A DNA stretch of 64,000 bases, from NCBI GenBank assembly GCA_051453625.1, contig JBOZIK010000001.1, positions 288,951,185 to 289,015,184 of the forward strand. The letters are read 5' to 3'. The translations under genes were made by a program, and so were the position numbers. Below, piece after piece: positions 23,625-36,834 of this stretch; the stretch's first letter is position 1; the number at the start of each line of letters is the position of its first letter. Source of the stretch: Welwitschia mirabilis (taxonomy: Eukaryota; Gnetophyta; Gnetopsida; Welwitschiales). The notes below the pieces were generated by a model. That model did no database searches. It saw only the letters and a program-made list of their open reading frames with translations, and had not been told where the DNA came from.

Positions 23625-23959
23625 GGTTAAAAACCTTTTCAAATTTTAAACAAGCAAGATAAATAGTACTATGGTAGTTAATAAAGGTCTTAAATAAAAG
23701 AAGATATATAAATAGAGAGATCTAGAGAGAACAAACAGGAATTACATAAAATTTTGAGCTTGATTCTATAAATAATAGTGTGCTTTGAAGAGTGAGAAAA
23801 GGAATCAAATATCTCATTATTTAAAATGGCTTTTATTTTAGAGCTTTCATAGTTCAAATAAAATCATGAGATAATTGAATATCATTTCCACATTACAAGG
23901 CATTACTAGGCTAGATGTGATGTCAATCCTAAGAATAGCTAGCCCATTTCCAAGTAGAA

Positions 23960-24760
23960 GGACTTACATCATAAGATTAAAAAGAGTAAGTACAAGATTC
24001 CTCTACATCAATGTTAGGATATAAGGGAATATATTCTATAAAATAAGAAAGTATACCACCAAGAGAAAACCCATTATGAAGAAGTTACCAACTAGAAATA
24101 AATTTTGGGAGGAGTGGAAGTCTTCTTATTATATAAAAATAAACCCTTCCATGAATTATCTAAGAGTTAAATGTGCCAAATTTTATTCATGTACATGAAG
24201 ATTAGATTAGTTTTAAATCATAGATGCTTCATAAATCTAGCACATATGTGTTTATGGGTATAACCATTATTCCAAATCTAAAGGTTATAATCACTTTGAG
24301 AAATTTGAAAGATATGAAGAGAAGTAAGCTTATAAGATAGAATTTAATAAGCAGTTCTTTTATTACTATAAATATTTAATCTAGATTTGGATTAAGAATA
24401 ATTTATCTAAGAGCTAGGATAGTGACACCAATTATCTTTAATATTATTAATCCATTTCCAACATAAGAAAAAAGTAGCAAACCATTTTTCTTTACTAAAG
24501 TACCTTTTTGATTACTAAGCTGAAGGGATTAATAAAGGGTAGTATTTTAATGAATAAGATTTTAAGAAATTTGAAGTAAACATATAGTAGTAAGCTAAGA
24601 ATTCTATATATCCTTAATAAAAATGGAATAACATAGTTTAATAGGAGTAAGAATAAGAAGCATCTACTAATAAGAGAAGCATGGCCATAATTTCCTATCA
24701 AGAGGAAGAGTGAACTAAATAGAATTTCTCATAAGAACCTTTTAATACAAATATCCATTC
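23960..24760 (-). pseudogene. L1 ORF2 C-terminal region (zinc-ribbon-like)
   Basis: On the minus strand, 'SWKGLF' and 'TPPKIYF' (about 24080-24150) followed by a 'GGILSYFIEYIP' block match the 'W..LWxxxxPPKIKxFxWRxxxxxLP' region near the end of plant L1 ORF2, where a Cys-rich ribbon follows. An open stretch at 24495-24701 lies between this and the RT. Many Trp and Gln positions read as TAG or TAA. Confidence 0.65.
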
Positions 24761-25202
24761 TTAATGTTAACTAACTAATGAAAAGCAAGGATTTTTCCTT
24801 GATGAAATATGTTCTTCATACATAAGCCACTATGTCTTTTGGAAGAAGACATACATCCTAAGAAACTCTAATAAATCCTTTATATAAGAATATTAATAAT
24901 ATTAGAGAAAATATTTTAAAATTCTAATAAACTTACCATAAGAATATTTAAAGAGGTTAGACATGTGGAATAGAATACATGAATTATGGCAAGGGTTCTC
25001 TCATTTACAATACCTTTTTTAACCAAAGACAAGTCTCTAGCGAGCTAATTTTGAGATTTTAATGAATCTTCTCAATAATTCATAATCATAGCTATAACAA
25101 ATAAATAATAAAAATAAGAGAAATTCTAGAAATCTTAAGAACCTCACCTAAAATGATGTAGTGCAGCAAATAAGCTTGATAATTATTAATTAATATAAAG
25201 TA

Positions 25203-28151
25203 AAACGACTAAAATTTATCCTAATTAGTGCTACAATCAAAATATTGTCAATAAGTCTTTAGGCACTTAAGTAAGAAAGAAATATTAGAAAAAGTATTAT
25301 GAACTAAGAAGAAAGAGTGATTATAATATTGAACATTTCCAAACTAGTTAGAATGATTGTAAAGAAAAAGACTATGAAGAAAGCCCAAAGTCAAGTGAGA
25401 CTCAATGATATGAAATAAATCAATTATAGCAATGATAAATAAATAAGAAATTAAAGGGTAACCTTGATGAATTAACATATTTAATTAAAGGGAAAGAGAG
25501 GTGAACCCATTAACATATACACAAGCATAGGAATTTGAGAAGGGCATATTAATGTGTTAAAGGAGTCTTATTTGAAGTCAATTATTAGCAACCCCACTAC
25601 AAAGCTAGCATCAATCACCCATCCAATGTAGCCAAGCATACATAGCTAATTCAGGGGATAAGGTTAGGATTTCACTCATTCACTCACACATATAGGGGTC
25701 CTATAGTTGCTCACAGGAATTAACTACCTACATATAGTGTTACTAAATGTCTAGTATGCTCGTTCTAGGATACTATCATAAGATTTAGAGTAGTTGATCT
25801 TTAGGAAAATTAAATTCTGATTATATTAGAATATACACTATAGAAATTTAATTAGATTAATAATACTTCTTAAGCTAAAGTAACCTCTAATGAAGGTAAA
25901 TTATTATGGTTGAATGATCATGAAAAGAACAAGTTTTTAAACCTATTATAACAGGATTTGACAATTATCTTATATGAGGTATTTAATAAGATGATAAGCC
26001 ATTAATATTTGGTTTGATCCTTATCATATCTTGATTATACAAGTATTAATAAATTTATCGAGGGATACAGAGGCCATAGATGATTAAAAAATACCATACA
26101 TTCCATAAATTCTTATAAACTTAATAGGGATATCATCTAAACATGAGTCTTACCATCTTTTAGTTCTTTCATAGGATTAGTAATTTCCTTATAAGATGTA
26201 TTCTAATCAAGAAGAAAAATTAAAGTAGGTACAAATAGATAAGAAATATTATCTTTGAGTTATTATTAAGTTAAGTTTTTAGAATGAAGTTAGATTCATC
26301 ACTAAAAAGTTTCTTGAATTATTGAGAGAAGATATGTGCAACTTTTAAAGGGTATATGAACTTTCCATCATTAGAATAAATAGCAAGAATAGATTAAACT
26401 AAGAAAGGATTATACTTGAAAAATTTTAAAATATTTATAATTCTTATTATACTCCAAACCAAATGCAACTTAGATTGAAAGAAATGACCATGAGCTTATT
26501 AAGATTTTATGTTTTAAATTTAAGCATACACATTAAGTATAGATTCTTAAAGAACAACATTGAAGAGATTCTTTCTAAAAGCCATAGTAATGGATTGGCT
26601 TTTCTTAAATAAAGAAAGTATCTCCTNNNNNNNNNNNNNNNNNNNNNNNNNNNNNNNNNNNNNNNNNNNNNNNNNNNNNNNNNNNNNNNNNNNNNNNNNN
26701 NNNNNNNNNNNNNNNNNNNNNNNNNNAACTACTAAAATTTATCCTAATTAGTGCTACAATCAAAATCTTGTTAATAAGTCTTTAGGTACTTAAGTAAGAA
26801 AGAAATATTAGAAAAAGTATTATGAACTAAGAAGAAAAAGTGATTAGAATATTGAACATTTCCAAACTAGTTAGAATGATTGGAAAGAAAAAGACTATGA
26901 AGAAAGCCCAAAGTCAAGTAAGACTCAATGATATGAAAATAAATCAATTATAGCAATGATGAATAAATAAGAAATTAAGGGGTAACCTTGATGAATTAAC
27001 ATATTCAATTTAAAGGAAATAGAGGTGAACCCATTAACATATACAAAAGAATAGGAATTTGAGAAGGGCAGATTAATGTGTTAAAGGAGCCTTGTTTGAA
27101 GCCAATTATTAGCAACCCCACTACAAAGCTGGCATCAACCACCCATCCCATGTAGTCAAGCATACATAGCTAATTTAGGAGCTAAGGTTAGGGTTTCATT
27201 CATTTACTTACACATACAGCGGTCCTATAGTTGATCACAGGAATTAACTACCTACATATAGTATTACTCAATGCCTAGTATGCTCGTTCCAGGACACTAT
27301 CATAAGATTTAGAGTAGTTGATCTTTAGGAAAATTAAATTCTAATTATATTAGAATACCCACTATAGAACTTTAATTAGACTAATAATACTTCTTAAGCT
27401 AAAGTGACCTCTAATGAAAGTAAATTATTATGGTTAAATGATCATGAAAAGAACAAGTTTTTAAACCTATTATAAAGGGATTTGACAGTTATCTTATATG
27501 AGGTATTTAATAAGATAATAAGCCACTAATATTTGGTTTGATCCTTATCATATCTTGATTATACTAGTATTAATAAATCTATCGAGGGAGACAGAGGCCA
27601 TAGATTATTAAAAAATACCATACATCCCATAAATTCTTGTAAACTTAATAGGAATATCATCTAAACATGAGTCTTACCATCTTTTAGTTCTTTTATAGGA
27701 TTAGTAATTTCCTTATAAGATGCATTCTAATCAAGAAGAAAAATTAAATTAGATACAAATAGATAAGAAATATTATCTTTGAGTTCTTATTAAGTTATGT
27801 TTTTATAATGAAGTTAGCTTCATCACTAAAAAGTTTCTTGAATTATTGAGAGAAGATATGTGTAATTTTTAAAGGGTATATGAACTTTTCATCATTAGAA
27901 TAAATAGCAAGAATAAGTTAAACTAAGAAAGGATTATATTTGAAAAATTTTAAAATATTTATAATTCTTGTTACACTCTAAACCCCTGCAACTTAGATTG
28001 AAAGAAATGAGCATGAGCTTATTAATATTTTATGTTTTAAATTTAAGCATACACATTAAGTATAGATTCTTAAAGAACAACATTGAAGAGATTATTTCTA
28101 AAAGCCATAGTAATGGATTGGCTTTTCTTAAATAAAGAAAGTATCTCCTTT
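25203..28151 (-). pseudogene. L1 reverse transcriptase, present twice around a 100-N gap
   Basis: Bases 25203-26626 and 26727-28151 are the same 1.42-kb block with scattered differences. Minus-strand reading gives, in order, 'SNDGKFIYPLK' with HIFSQ and 'FKKLFSDE' (pre-RT linker), 'DDIPIKFIRIYG' (matching 'DGIPxEFxKxxW'), and 'MIIQP..FTFIRGYFSLRSIIN' as two blocks, matching the 'IIxPxQxAFIxGRxIxDNI' motif. These define an L1-type RT. The active-site FADD block was not found intact. The two copies likely represent one locus. Confidence 0.82.
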
Positions 28152-28199
28152 TAAAGATAATAACTATCATTTTTCAAAATTCCCTTATGCAAGTTGATG

Positions 28200-29080
28200 T
28201 TTTATAATAAGTTTATCTCCACTCAAAGAATTCACTAATGCCATTATTGGGAAATTCAACCATGGGATAGAGACAATAAGTTAGAAACAGGATTGAGTTA
28301 TAATGAAGAATATGATATCGAGAACAAACTTTAAGTCTAAGAAATGGGTAGAATTAAAATTACAAAGTATTGCAATGAGGGTAAAATAATTAAAGGTATA
28401 TGCAGATAAGATGGTATTAACACAATGTCCATCAAAATTACTAAAATAAATGTGATTATTATTCAAAAGCTAAATCCTATTCAAATTCTTAAGTAAAAAA
28501 CTAATCTATTTTTTTCTATTAGACTAAGTTAATATAGAAAAGATAACCTTGCCAATAATATCTATAGAATCAAACAAATGAAAATGGATAATGATACCAT
28601 TACAAGCAACCTAATATAAAGCATTACATAAAAAGAAAATTCTTTTTTATTTTTTCTTTAGATGAGATAACCATGTTAAAGTTACTCATACAGCACTAAA
28701 CATCTATTGGTAAACATTGTAAACTTTTCTAAATAAATACTCTTTCTTTTGTATTATGTGTATTAGAGGTAAAAAAAATACCAAAGGCAAAATTCTACCA
28801 ATAAATCCCAACCCAAATTACTATATTACCATTTGTAATAATACAGTCCATGATTTTATAATCTAAGAAAGATTCACTAGGAGCATATATTCACTATGAA
28901 TTTAGGGCTAAAAGGTAGAAAAGGACATAAATCCAAAAGTAAAATAATTATGAGCAAAATAAAGATCATTTCCACAAATCTTAACTTCTTGTAAACTAAT
29001 AATATCAAAGGAATAAGTTAAGTTAGCAATAATATTTTTGTTATGAAATTTATACAAAGTTCGATTACCCTCTAACATTG
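28200..29080 (-). pseudogene. L1 endonuclease domain, minus strand
   Basis: From about 29070 downward, a 'NIIANLTYSFDIISLQEVKI' block matches the N-terminal 'L..xxxPDIIxLQETK' motif, with the catalytic Glu retained in QEVK. 'NDLYFAHNYF' follows. Farther down, an ISIPWLNFPI block near 28260 precedes the linker. The domain has stops and frame shifts. An open stretch at 28281-28466 is part of it. Confidence 0.7.
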
Positions 29081-29539
29081 TAATAAAATAAATTAATCAA
29101 GTAGAAATTAAAAGATTAGAGGAATCTCTCACATGCAACCCTTTGTAATATCTATCATTATTACTTAAATTTATAATCATAGTGGTGTTACATCTATCCT
29201 CTATAGTATCTTAATAGAGGAAATAAAACCTATTCTCTCAATGAAGCACAAGAGAAAACTTATCAATTATATTTATTAAATATAATAAGATTTTCCTAAA
29301 ATTATAGATTTAAATTAATCAATTCATTAAAATTTGATAGAAGTAGTAGCATTATTCTCTTATTTATCCTTAGAAAAGTAGTTTTATTTTTAGAGATGCA
29401 CTATCCATTTGAAAGATATATATTAAGAATATTTGAAAATTTTTCTATGTTGATATTTATAGTGAAATAAGGAATAATACCATTTGTATATTTTAGAGGG
29501 TCAATGAATGTATCCTCATTAAACTTGAAGTTAGAGATC

Positions 29540-29960
29540 CCCTATTATGCCTCGATATTTGGAAAATCTTAAACAAAATGTTTTTTATTATGATAATAGT
29601 TACAAATCCTTGGAAAATTGAGGTAAGTAACTAGTTGTAAAATGATGTCACAACCTATATTGATTATCAAAACATATAGTGACAAAGTCATATATGCTCA
29701 ATTGACAATAATACATGCCCATTTATCTAGTTTAACATTAATTGATGGTTCTCACTATTTTGAAACAAATGTATTCAAATTTTTACATAAGTCTAGCATA
29801 AAATAATAAATAGAGGTATTTAGATTTTAGAACTTAATCTAAATAAATACTTTAATAGATACATGCTAATTAACTTCAAAATTCTCAATCCATGATTTAA
29901 GAAAAAGAATCATTAAACCTATACATAAAGGTCATCTTTAGTAAGTTTATTGATGTCAAC
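29540..29960 (-). pseudogene. L1 ORF1 remnant (DUF4283-like region plus zinc knuckle)
   Basis: ORF1 of plant L1 binds element RNA. Minus-strand reading gives 'LKSWIENFEVN', 'VSIKVFI.IKF.NLN', 'KLDKWACIIVN' and then 'LNFPRICNYYHNKKHF', in the order of the plant ORF1 domain, ending in a CCHC knuckle (29563-29604). The knuckle keeps CX2CX4HX4C spacing with the first Cys and the His present, but the second Cys reads Tyr and the third Phe. It is followed by the ORF2 endonuclease, as expected. Confidence 0.75.
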
Positions 29961-29999
29961 TCCTCTTTTAACATAAAAAAGAAAAAAAATTTAAAAATG

Positions 30000-32900
30000 T
30001 TGAATACCAATGTAACATGAAAAAATTTAAGCTTTTAAGCCTTGTTAATCCATGTTCAAAGGTCCTTTATGATTATGAAGGACTAATTAAAAAAAAAAAT
30101 AGTATGCAAGGCAAGAAAATCTCTATAAACCACAACATCTAGATAACATTGACTTCATAGATAAAAGGGAAAGAGGAAGAAAATGTTTCCCTCTCCATTA
30201 CTATTCTAAAATCCTATGAAACGTTCTATGCCAAATGTTATAGCTTAAAGGGAGAGGATGCCAAAAACTCCTATTAAATTGAATTATAACACTTCTTAAG
30301 GGTTATTATATTTCTTCAAAACTCAAAGTTTTATACATATCCAAATCCATAAATGGAGTTCTTCATATTAAAGATATTATATTTAATATTCAAATACTTA
30401 GAGACATCCAATTGATAGAGTAGTGCTTCTGTGAATTTTTTATTATGAGTTTAATTCTTAAAATTAGAATCTCTTTGATTAATATTAGTAACTAAGAAAT
30501 ATTTGTTTGATTGGATTCAATTTATCTTAAATTATTAAGCATATGAAATTAAATCTAAAATTCTAATTCTAAGGCTATAAGAGCATAATCTACCTTAAGG
30601 TGAGAGGAATTTTAAAATCATTTTATTTTAGATATATTATTCATTCCTTATAATTGGATTTATCATTAGCATTATTTTGTTCTTTTCCCCTATTATCCAT
30701 TTATTCCATCATGGATTCCAATGCTATGATAAGGCTTATCCCATCATAACATTCTATGTCTTTTTTATTTTTCTATAATCTTTCTAGAATTATTATTTCA
30801 TGAGGAAACATTCATGATAATCCTAAGGGAATACTCTACATTAGATCATCATTTATTATAGTAATAACGTCACTAGTCATTGTAACTCTATCTATGATTG
30901 GATCTTATTTTATTTTCTATTATTAATGCATTTATGATTACTTACATCACAATAGCTCATTTTGAATAGGTTTTTATATTCATTCATTTCATTTTTTTAA
31001 TTTAATTTTTTATTAGGACTTTATTAGCATAAATGATTAATGTGTTAAATGCATGACATATCTTCCACTTTTATTTCTCTATATTCATTATAAATGATAC
31101 ATCTCTAAATGATTGTTATAATATTTTATTATTATAAGTTCTTTTGTTTACATTTATGATATCCAAGATTTATGGTAGACAATTTATCACTTACCCATAG
31201 AACCATCATTATTTAAGGATTTGTTAATTTGAATTAAAAATTAGTAATGGTTTTTGTAGTTTTCTTTAGTTAGGCTTGCTTGATTGTTTTTCTTATGAAT
31301 AAATATGGCTACTACTTAGGAGGAGATGATTTTATTAATTAATTGTTCTCTTTCTTAAACATATTTCACTTTCTCACTAATAATCTAATCTAATGTAAAT
31401 GAATGATTATGAGCTCTAAAGCCCTTTTTGATCTTTAAGAAATAATGGCAATTAAGGTTTTTTATATCATAATTAAAATTTGTAATTTTTATTTTAAGAC
31501 TACTCTTTTTCATAGCTGCTAGAACATATCTTTAACCACTCTTGTAAATATTATTTTAGAGCATAGCAATAGAAGAACTCTTACAATATATATTTGATAT
31601 GTTTTAAGCCCTTAATTATGCTTTCTTTCATCTTAATATGTATATTTATTTTATTTATCTATAACATTATGTCAAGGGCCTAAACTTATAAAATACATTT
31701 TTTATATTTTTTACAGGTTAACTTCAATGAATTTGTTAATTCTCAAACATAGATCCTCTAAATCCCATGTTGAACCACATTAAGAAGCACTAAGATTATA
31801 CTATAATGAACTAATTTAGTGATGTGACTATAAATTAGATTTAGAAGATGAGATATAGCGATACAATTCATGTCCATTTATGAGTTATAATTATATATTA
31901 AATAAATCAGGAATATAATTTATCAAAAGAAATTTTTTTAATATGGCCTTGAATGCATGGAATAAAAATATTATTTTATGATGTCGACCTACAAATGGTG
32001 ATATCTCTACACTCAATGGTTACCTAAGCCAATTCTCTTCTTGTAGAGAAGACATCTCGATTTCAATTACGTTTATATCAACTTTTTATTCTATATTTAT
32101 CCTAGAAAGGCTATATAAGCAATTAATCCTTAGCTAAGATGATAGTTCTTTGATATGTAAAGATATGAATGTGCTAATCAAGTATCTTCAATCTCTGATG
32201 TTGAACGCTATCGTTAATGCCTTCTCTTACTATTAACATTTATCTATGTAATTCTATGCTTTACTTCTTTTCTCATTAAAGCATTTCATACTTGATAAGA
32301 TAATTTATTTTTTATGTTACAAGATCTCTAAAAATGAAATGAAGTATAGCATCATGTACTTATTATAATCTTTTAAATATAATTATAATTATGATTAGTA
32401 ATAACATATGAAATTAATTATATGCTAGATCTAACATTTTCATTACTCTATGTCATTATTAAAGACCCTTTTCCATTTTATAATATTTAATTTCATATTA
32501 AATTATTTTACTTTTTAAATCTTTATTCACTTAAACCTTGCAACGTGGGGATCATTTACATGTTTTCTATGAAAGATAAACTTTATTTTTACTTTTTATT
32601 TAGGTTTTCCATAATAGAAATAACCATTAATTTTCATCTTCAAATAAGATACAATATAATTAAATGAATCTAAACTTTTTTTAAAACTATGCTTATTAGG
32701 ATGAATCATTTTTAAACATAAATTGCATATATCTTTAATGATTCTTAATTAAAAAAGTAGTAAAGACTCTACTTACTAGGTAAACACTTTTCTTGAGGGA
32801 AAAAAAATCATTAAACTAAGTCCATCTTTTTTTTTTTTTCAAATATGGCATAATATGATCATGCAATCTTATTAAAATTATTTTCATAATAATTTCTAGA

Positions 32901-33207
32901 TTGCATAAAATTATAAATTTTTTTTTAGCCTTTTATAAGTGTCTTTATAAGGATTCTAATAAGAAAAATAGTAAACATGTGAATATGTAATGATGGATTT
33001 ATAAACAAGAAACCTTCTAGAAATATATAACTTCTTCATCTTTTATTAATCCATGTTCTTTTAGAATTTGTTTAAAGTTTAGATTTATAAACTAGAAGTA
33101 AATCCTAAAAAACTAAAAGAAATATTTAAGACCTTAAAAATATTCTTATTAGTGTTAGAATATGATGTAATACTAATTTATTTTATGAAATCTAAGTATT
33201 ATATGTG

Positions 33208-33210
<3 letters not shown>
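30000..33210. other. Unassigned AT-rich stretch with weak LTR-like features
   Basis: I see no coding homology. A TATATAAG motif at about 32112-32119, preceded by a less AT-rich region and followed by a transcribed-leader-like stretch, could be an LTR promoter. No partner LTR, PBS or polypurine tract supports it. The first 400 bases may be the 5' UTR of the minus-strand L1. Confidence 0.45.

Positions 33211-33238
<28 letters not shown>
33211..33238. repeat. (TA)n microsatellite
   Basis: About 14 uninterrupted TA units lie just past the end of the copia RNase H remnant. Confidence 0.95.
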
Positions 33239-33241
<3 letters not shown>

Positions 33242-33329
33242 GGTTATGCATAGAGGTCATGCCATTTTTATTATTGTTAACTATTATAATTATTTATTCA
33301 ATAATACTAACATTTACTAACATTTACCA

Positions 33330-33930
33330 TTTTAAAATAATCAGGTAAAGAACTCAATAGTAATATAAAGTTCTCAAACATACTACCATTCAATAGTTTT
33401 TTAAAGTAGGATTTGATGTAGACTTGATGTAAGAAATATCATATATTTTGATAGTATGATCACCTATATAATAAAGAGGTGTTTTTAAATGATGAGTCCT
33501 TTTAATATTAATAGGATTATTCATGGATTTAATTATATCTTTAATATTAAAATAAATAATAACCATTGGTACATTAACTCCTAATGCAACAAGTACATTC
33601 TAAATGTTAAGTATTTCCTTTATAACTTAACTTAGGGCATTGTAGTTAGTTTTAATGATTAACCTTAAAACATAGTCCTAATTTATGCTTACCCATGAAA
33701 TGATGGAATTTACTAAATAGATCATATAAATAGTTCTAGAATTTTTGAAAACTTGATTACTACCCTAATTAAAGTTAACATAGATAATTAACTAATCATT
33801 TAAATCCTAGAAGATTAGGCCAAAATCTTATTTATTCTTAAATAACCATAGGATTTGAAGTATTGCTTTCATATGGTAATTACTTGGTCTTGTTAAGAAT
33901 TATAAAATAAGATTTACTAGCATTTGGACA
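33330..33930 (-). pseudogene. copia RNase H remnant
   Basis: 'FLTRPSNYHMKAILQILW' with 'DFGLIF' (about 33830-33900), 'NSIISWVSI' (about 33720), 'VIKEILNI' and 'VALGVNVPMVIIYFNIKD' (about 33560-33640), then 'NNPINIKRTHHLKT' with 'YYIGDHTIK' (about 33450-33520) follow the copia RNase H order. The last blocks match 'NPVxHxRTKHIxxxxHFIRDxV'. The catalytic Asp of 'YCDNQS' reads Asn in FNIKD. Confidence 0.88.
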
Positions 33931-33999
33931 TCTAGTTTGGTACTGCTAAGATACTATAATTTCCTATTAATTCCCTTGAACTGGGTAACATTAATAACC

Positions 34000-34780
34000 A
34001 TATGATGATCTTGAAATATTTTTCAAGATATATTTAATAGGATAGCACCTTCATTAATGTATTTAAGTTGATATACTTTAATAATTTCATTCAAGTCATT
34101 TTTTTAATACACATAGATCATTTTGTGCTACTGTATAATCTTCATACTAAGGTAAGGTTGTGCTTCATTTACACTTAATAACTTAAAGTTATATGCTAAA
34201 ATATTATTGAATCCTAATAACACTTATCATCTATTACATATTATCAATATATCATCCACATGAAAGAACATACAGAGCTTAGGCTTTGTTCCATTAATCT
34301 TAATAAAAATATTTAAATAAGAGGTTGAGTTTCATAAGTCATTATTTAGTAGAAATTTACTTAGTATTTAGTACCAAATCTCGGATGACTATTTTAATCC
34401 ATGTAATGACTTGATTAATTAATATTCTCAGAACTAACTTTAGAATATTCTACTTGCTTTGTATTGGTTATGGAATTAAGTATCCCATAGAAAAAAGCTA
34501 ATTTTACATGAATTTAATAAATTTTTTAAGTCTTCTATAATGTAAGATTTAATACAATGTGGAATTTTTTTATCTTAGTGATGGGAATAAAGGTTTTTTC
34601 TTAGTTGAATTTTTTAATTTGTGAAAATTCTTTAGAAAAACCCTTGCCTTACATTTCTTAATAATCCTTACCTTACATTTTTTAATAATCTCATTTTTAT
34701 TAGTTCTTATCATAAAGATCCATTTTCAACCCACTATATTTTTGACATTTCTAGAATGTAGAATAATATTTTACACTACT
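34000..34780 (-). pseudogene. copia reverse transcriptase remnant
   Basis: The blocks, in order along the minus strand, are: KCKARVFLKNFHK (matching 'xxKARLVAKGFxQ'); 'LIKSLHGLK.SSEIWY' followed by a LSKFLLNNDL block (matching the 'LxKSLYGLKQSxRxWYxKL' hallmark of copia RT); 'KINGTKPKLCMFFHVDDILI' (34247-34306), in which the catalytic YVDD reads HVDD; and IFQDHHMVI with NRKL.YLSSTK near 34000. The middle of the palm domain between KARL and SLYGLK is heavily broken. Confidence 0.88.
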
Positions 34781-35250
34781 TTTTTAAATATAATGTTATA
34801 TTTATCTTACATTTATTCTCTCCATTTAAGATAATTTATTACTTCTTGTATCATACATCGTACATTCTCTTCATTACTGATAACACATTTTCATCTCTTT
34901 ATCAAAACCATTTTTATCATTTCTTAAATATAAATCTCACCATGTTTGTTCTTGTTGATGTGCAAGTTCTACTCTTGATCTTGTAGAATCCTAGTATGGC
35001 TTCTTTTCTTGCATGGGGGCATTGTACTTGTAGTTCTATTGTTGGTATGTTTTTATTCACTTCATTCTCTCTTCTTTAGGATAATTTAATTCATCTTCCT
35101 ACTCATCCCGTGGTTCCTTGATGCAACTATGCTAGCTAGTGCACCTTAAGATAGGCTAATTCAAACTATTCATTAATCACCATCTTCTTGAATAATACAT
35201 TACTTAACTCTTCTACTCTTCTAGTGATATTAGAACATCTAACTGGCATA

Positions 35251-36819
35251 CCAACATTGAATTATTCTAAAAATTTACTAATGAGATGCCTATGATAGAA
35301 ATCATTACAACCATACATGATACGCTAAAGTGTTAACTAATATTTTACTTAATTTCATTTATTTTTGATGATTTCTTAGTTAACATTTATATATTTCTTT
35401 ATTTAAACAGTTATAAAATTAATATGAATGATAGTCATGTTAGTATGTTAATAGATTGTGAGAAGTCATCCTATTAGTTTTTATTTAAATATTTTAATGT
35501 AAATACAAAGGTGAGATTACCACATTACATTAAAATAGGTAATAAGAAGAGTAATGCTATATAAAAATGGAGTTAATTGGAGTAGCTATGATAAGAACTA
35601 CCTAATCACCCAATATTTATACTTAGGAAGAGGTAATAAAAACATAAGAAAAAGAAGAGGAATTAATTTTGGAAAAATAAAATCCTATATAATCTAAAGG
35701 CCAAGAAGGAGAAGGCACTTTTTAAGAGTTAAAAAACTAGAAATGGTACTATATTAGAGATCAACCTAAATGTCCATCCATTATCTAGTGCTACATACAA
35801 ATGAAACACTATTTAAAAACCATTTTATTTAACATAATTCAAGCATAATATTTTTTTAAGAGTTTTTTTGGTACTAAATATCATTACAACATTTTTCATT
35901 CATGCAAAACTGAAATTTGTCATTTATATGTTGTATTCATTATAACATTACTTGCAAAAGTATTATTCATTTTTATCTATTCTANNNNNNNNNNNNNNNN
36001 NNNNNNNNNNNNNNNNNNNNNNNNNNNNNNNNNNNNNNNNNNNNNNNNNNNNNNNNNNNNNNNNNNNNNNNNNNNNNNNNNNNNNNNNNNNNNNNNNNNN
36101 NNNNNNNNNNNNNNNNNNNNNNNNNNNNNNNNNNNNNNNNNNNNNNNNNNNNNNNNNNNNNNNNNNNNNNNNNNNNNNNNNNNNNNNNNNNNNNNNNNNN
36201 NNNNNNNNNNNNNNNNNNNNNNNNNNNNNNNNNNNNNNNNNNNNNNNNNNNNNNNNNNNNNNNNNNNNNNNNNNNNNNNNNNNNNNNNNNNNNNNNNNNN
36301 NNNNNNNNNNNNNNNNNNNNNNNNNNNNNNNNNNNNNNNNNNNNNNNNNNNNNNNNNNNNNNNNNNNNNNNNNNNNNNNNNNNNNNNNNNNNNNNNNNNN
36401 NNNNNNNNNNNNNNNNNNNNNNNNNNNNNNNNNNNNNNNNNNNNNNNNNNNNNNNNATTCTAATGTATACAATTGAACATATGCTAGAATATGTGTAGTG
36501 CTTAGAAATAATTACTATTTTAGCATTTTATTTTATTTTATAACTTATCTTCCCCCTTGAATGTTTATATTATGTATATAGTCAAAAGAAAATTAATCTT
36601 CAATCTTAAGTTTCTTTTTAGCAAGATTTTATCTTGGTAATGCAATTTGAATTAAGCTAGTTAGATATTTAGCTATTTTATCTAGTTGTTTAGTAAACTT
36701 TTATATTTTCAAATGAATTATAAAAACTAGACATTAGGTTAATAGTGTAGCATTTTCAGGGTTTTCACCATAGAATTTACTATTATTTCTACATATTTTT
36801 CTTAATTTTAAGCTTTACA
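35251..36819. other. Unreadable stretch, 471-N gap, and probable LTR end
   Basis: No coding homology is visible. A 471-N gap covers 35986-36456. The last few hundred bases (36457-36819) directly precede a PBS and end in CTTTACA, so they are probably the 3' part of the 5' LTR of the next element. I could not find a matching 3' LTR to confirm it. Confidence 0.45.
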
Positions 36820-36822
36820 TTT

Positions 36823-36834
36823 TGGTACTAGAAG
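36823..36834 (+). other. Primer binding site (initiator Met tRNA type, decayed)
   Basis: TGGTACTAGAAG follows a CA-ending stretch by three bases. The usual site is TGGTATCAGAGC. It lies about 600 bases before the gag remnant on the same strand. Confidence 0.5.

Larger units (their letters stand above)
23614..30000 (-). mobile_element. LINE/L1 retrotransposon with ORF1 and ORF2, minus strand
   Basis: Reading the minus strand from 30.0 kb downward gives ORF1 (29540-29960), endonuclease (28200-29080), linker and reverse transcriptase (25.2-28.15 kb, present twice because of a gap duplication), a C-terminal region (23960-24760), a 3' UTR, and an 11-base poly(A) (T run at 23614-23624). This is the full plant L1 order. 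Stops are numerous and no domain is intact. The 5' end lies near 30.0-30.4 kb and was not fixed. A candidate target duplication next to the tail (gcttctaaaagga, 23601-23613) has no clear partner upstream. Confidence 0.85.
33330..35250 (-). mobile_element. Ty1/copia retrotransposon pol remnant, minus strand
   Basis: Minus-strand reading gives a linker (about 34930-35250), reverse transcriptase (about 34000-34780) and RNase H (about 33330-33900) in Ty1/copia order. Integrase, gag and LTRs were not found. The interval toward 36 kb, where integrase would lie, is unreadable and partly N. The element is dead, with frequent TAA/TAG/TGA at Gln and Trp positions. Confidence 0.85.

Noticed and set aside
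35917-36498. Frames of 170-190 codons on both strands
   Set aside because: They span a 471-N gap; only a few real codons lie at each end.
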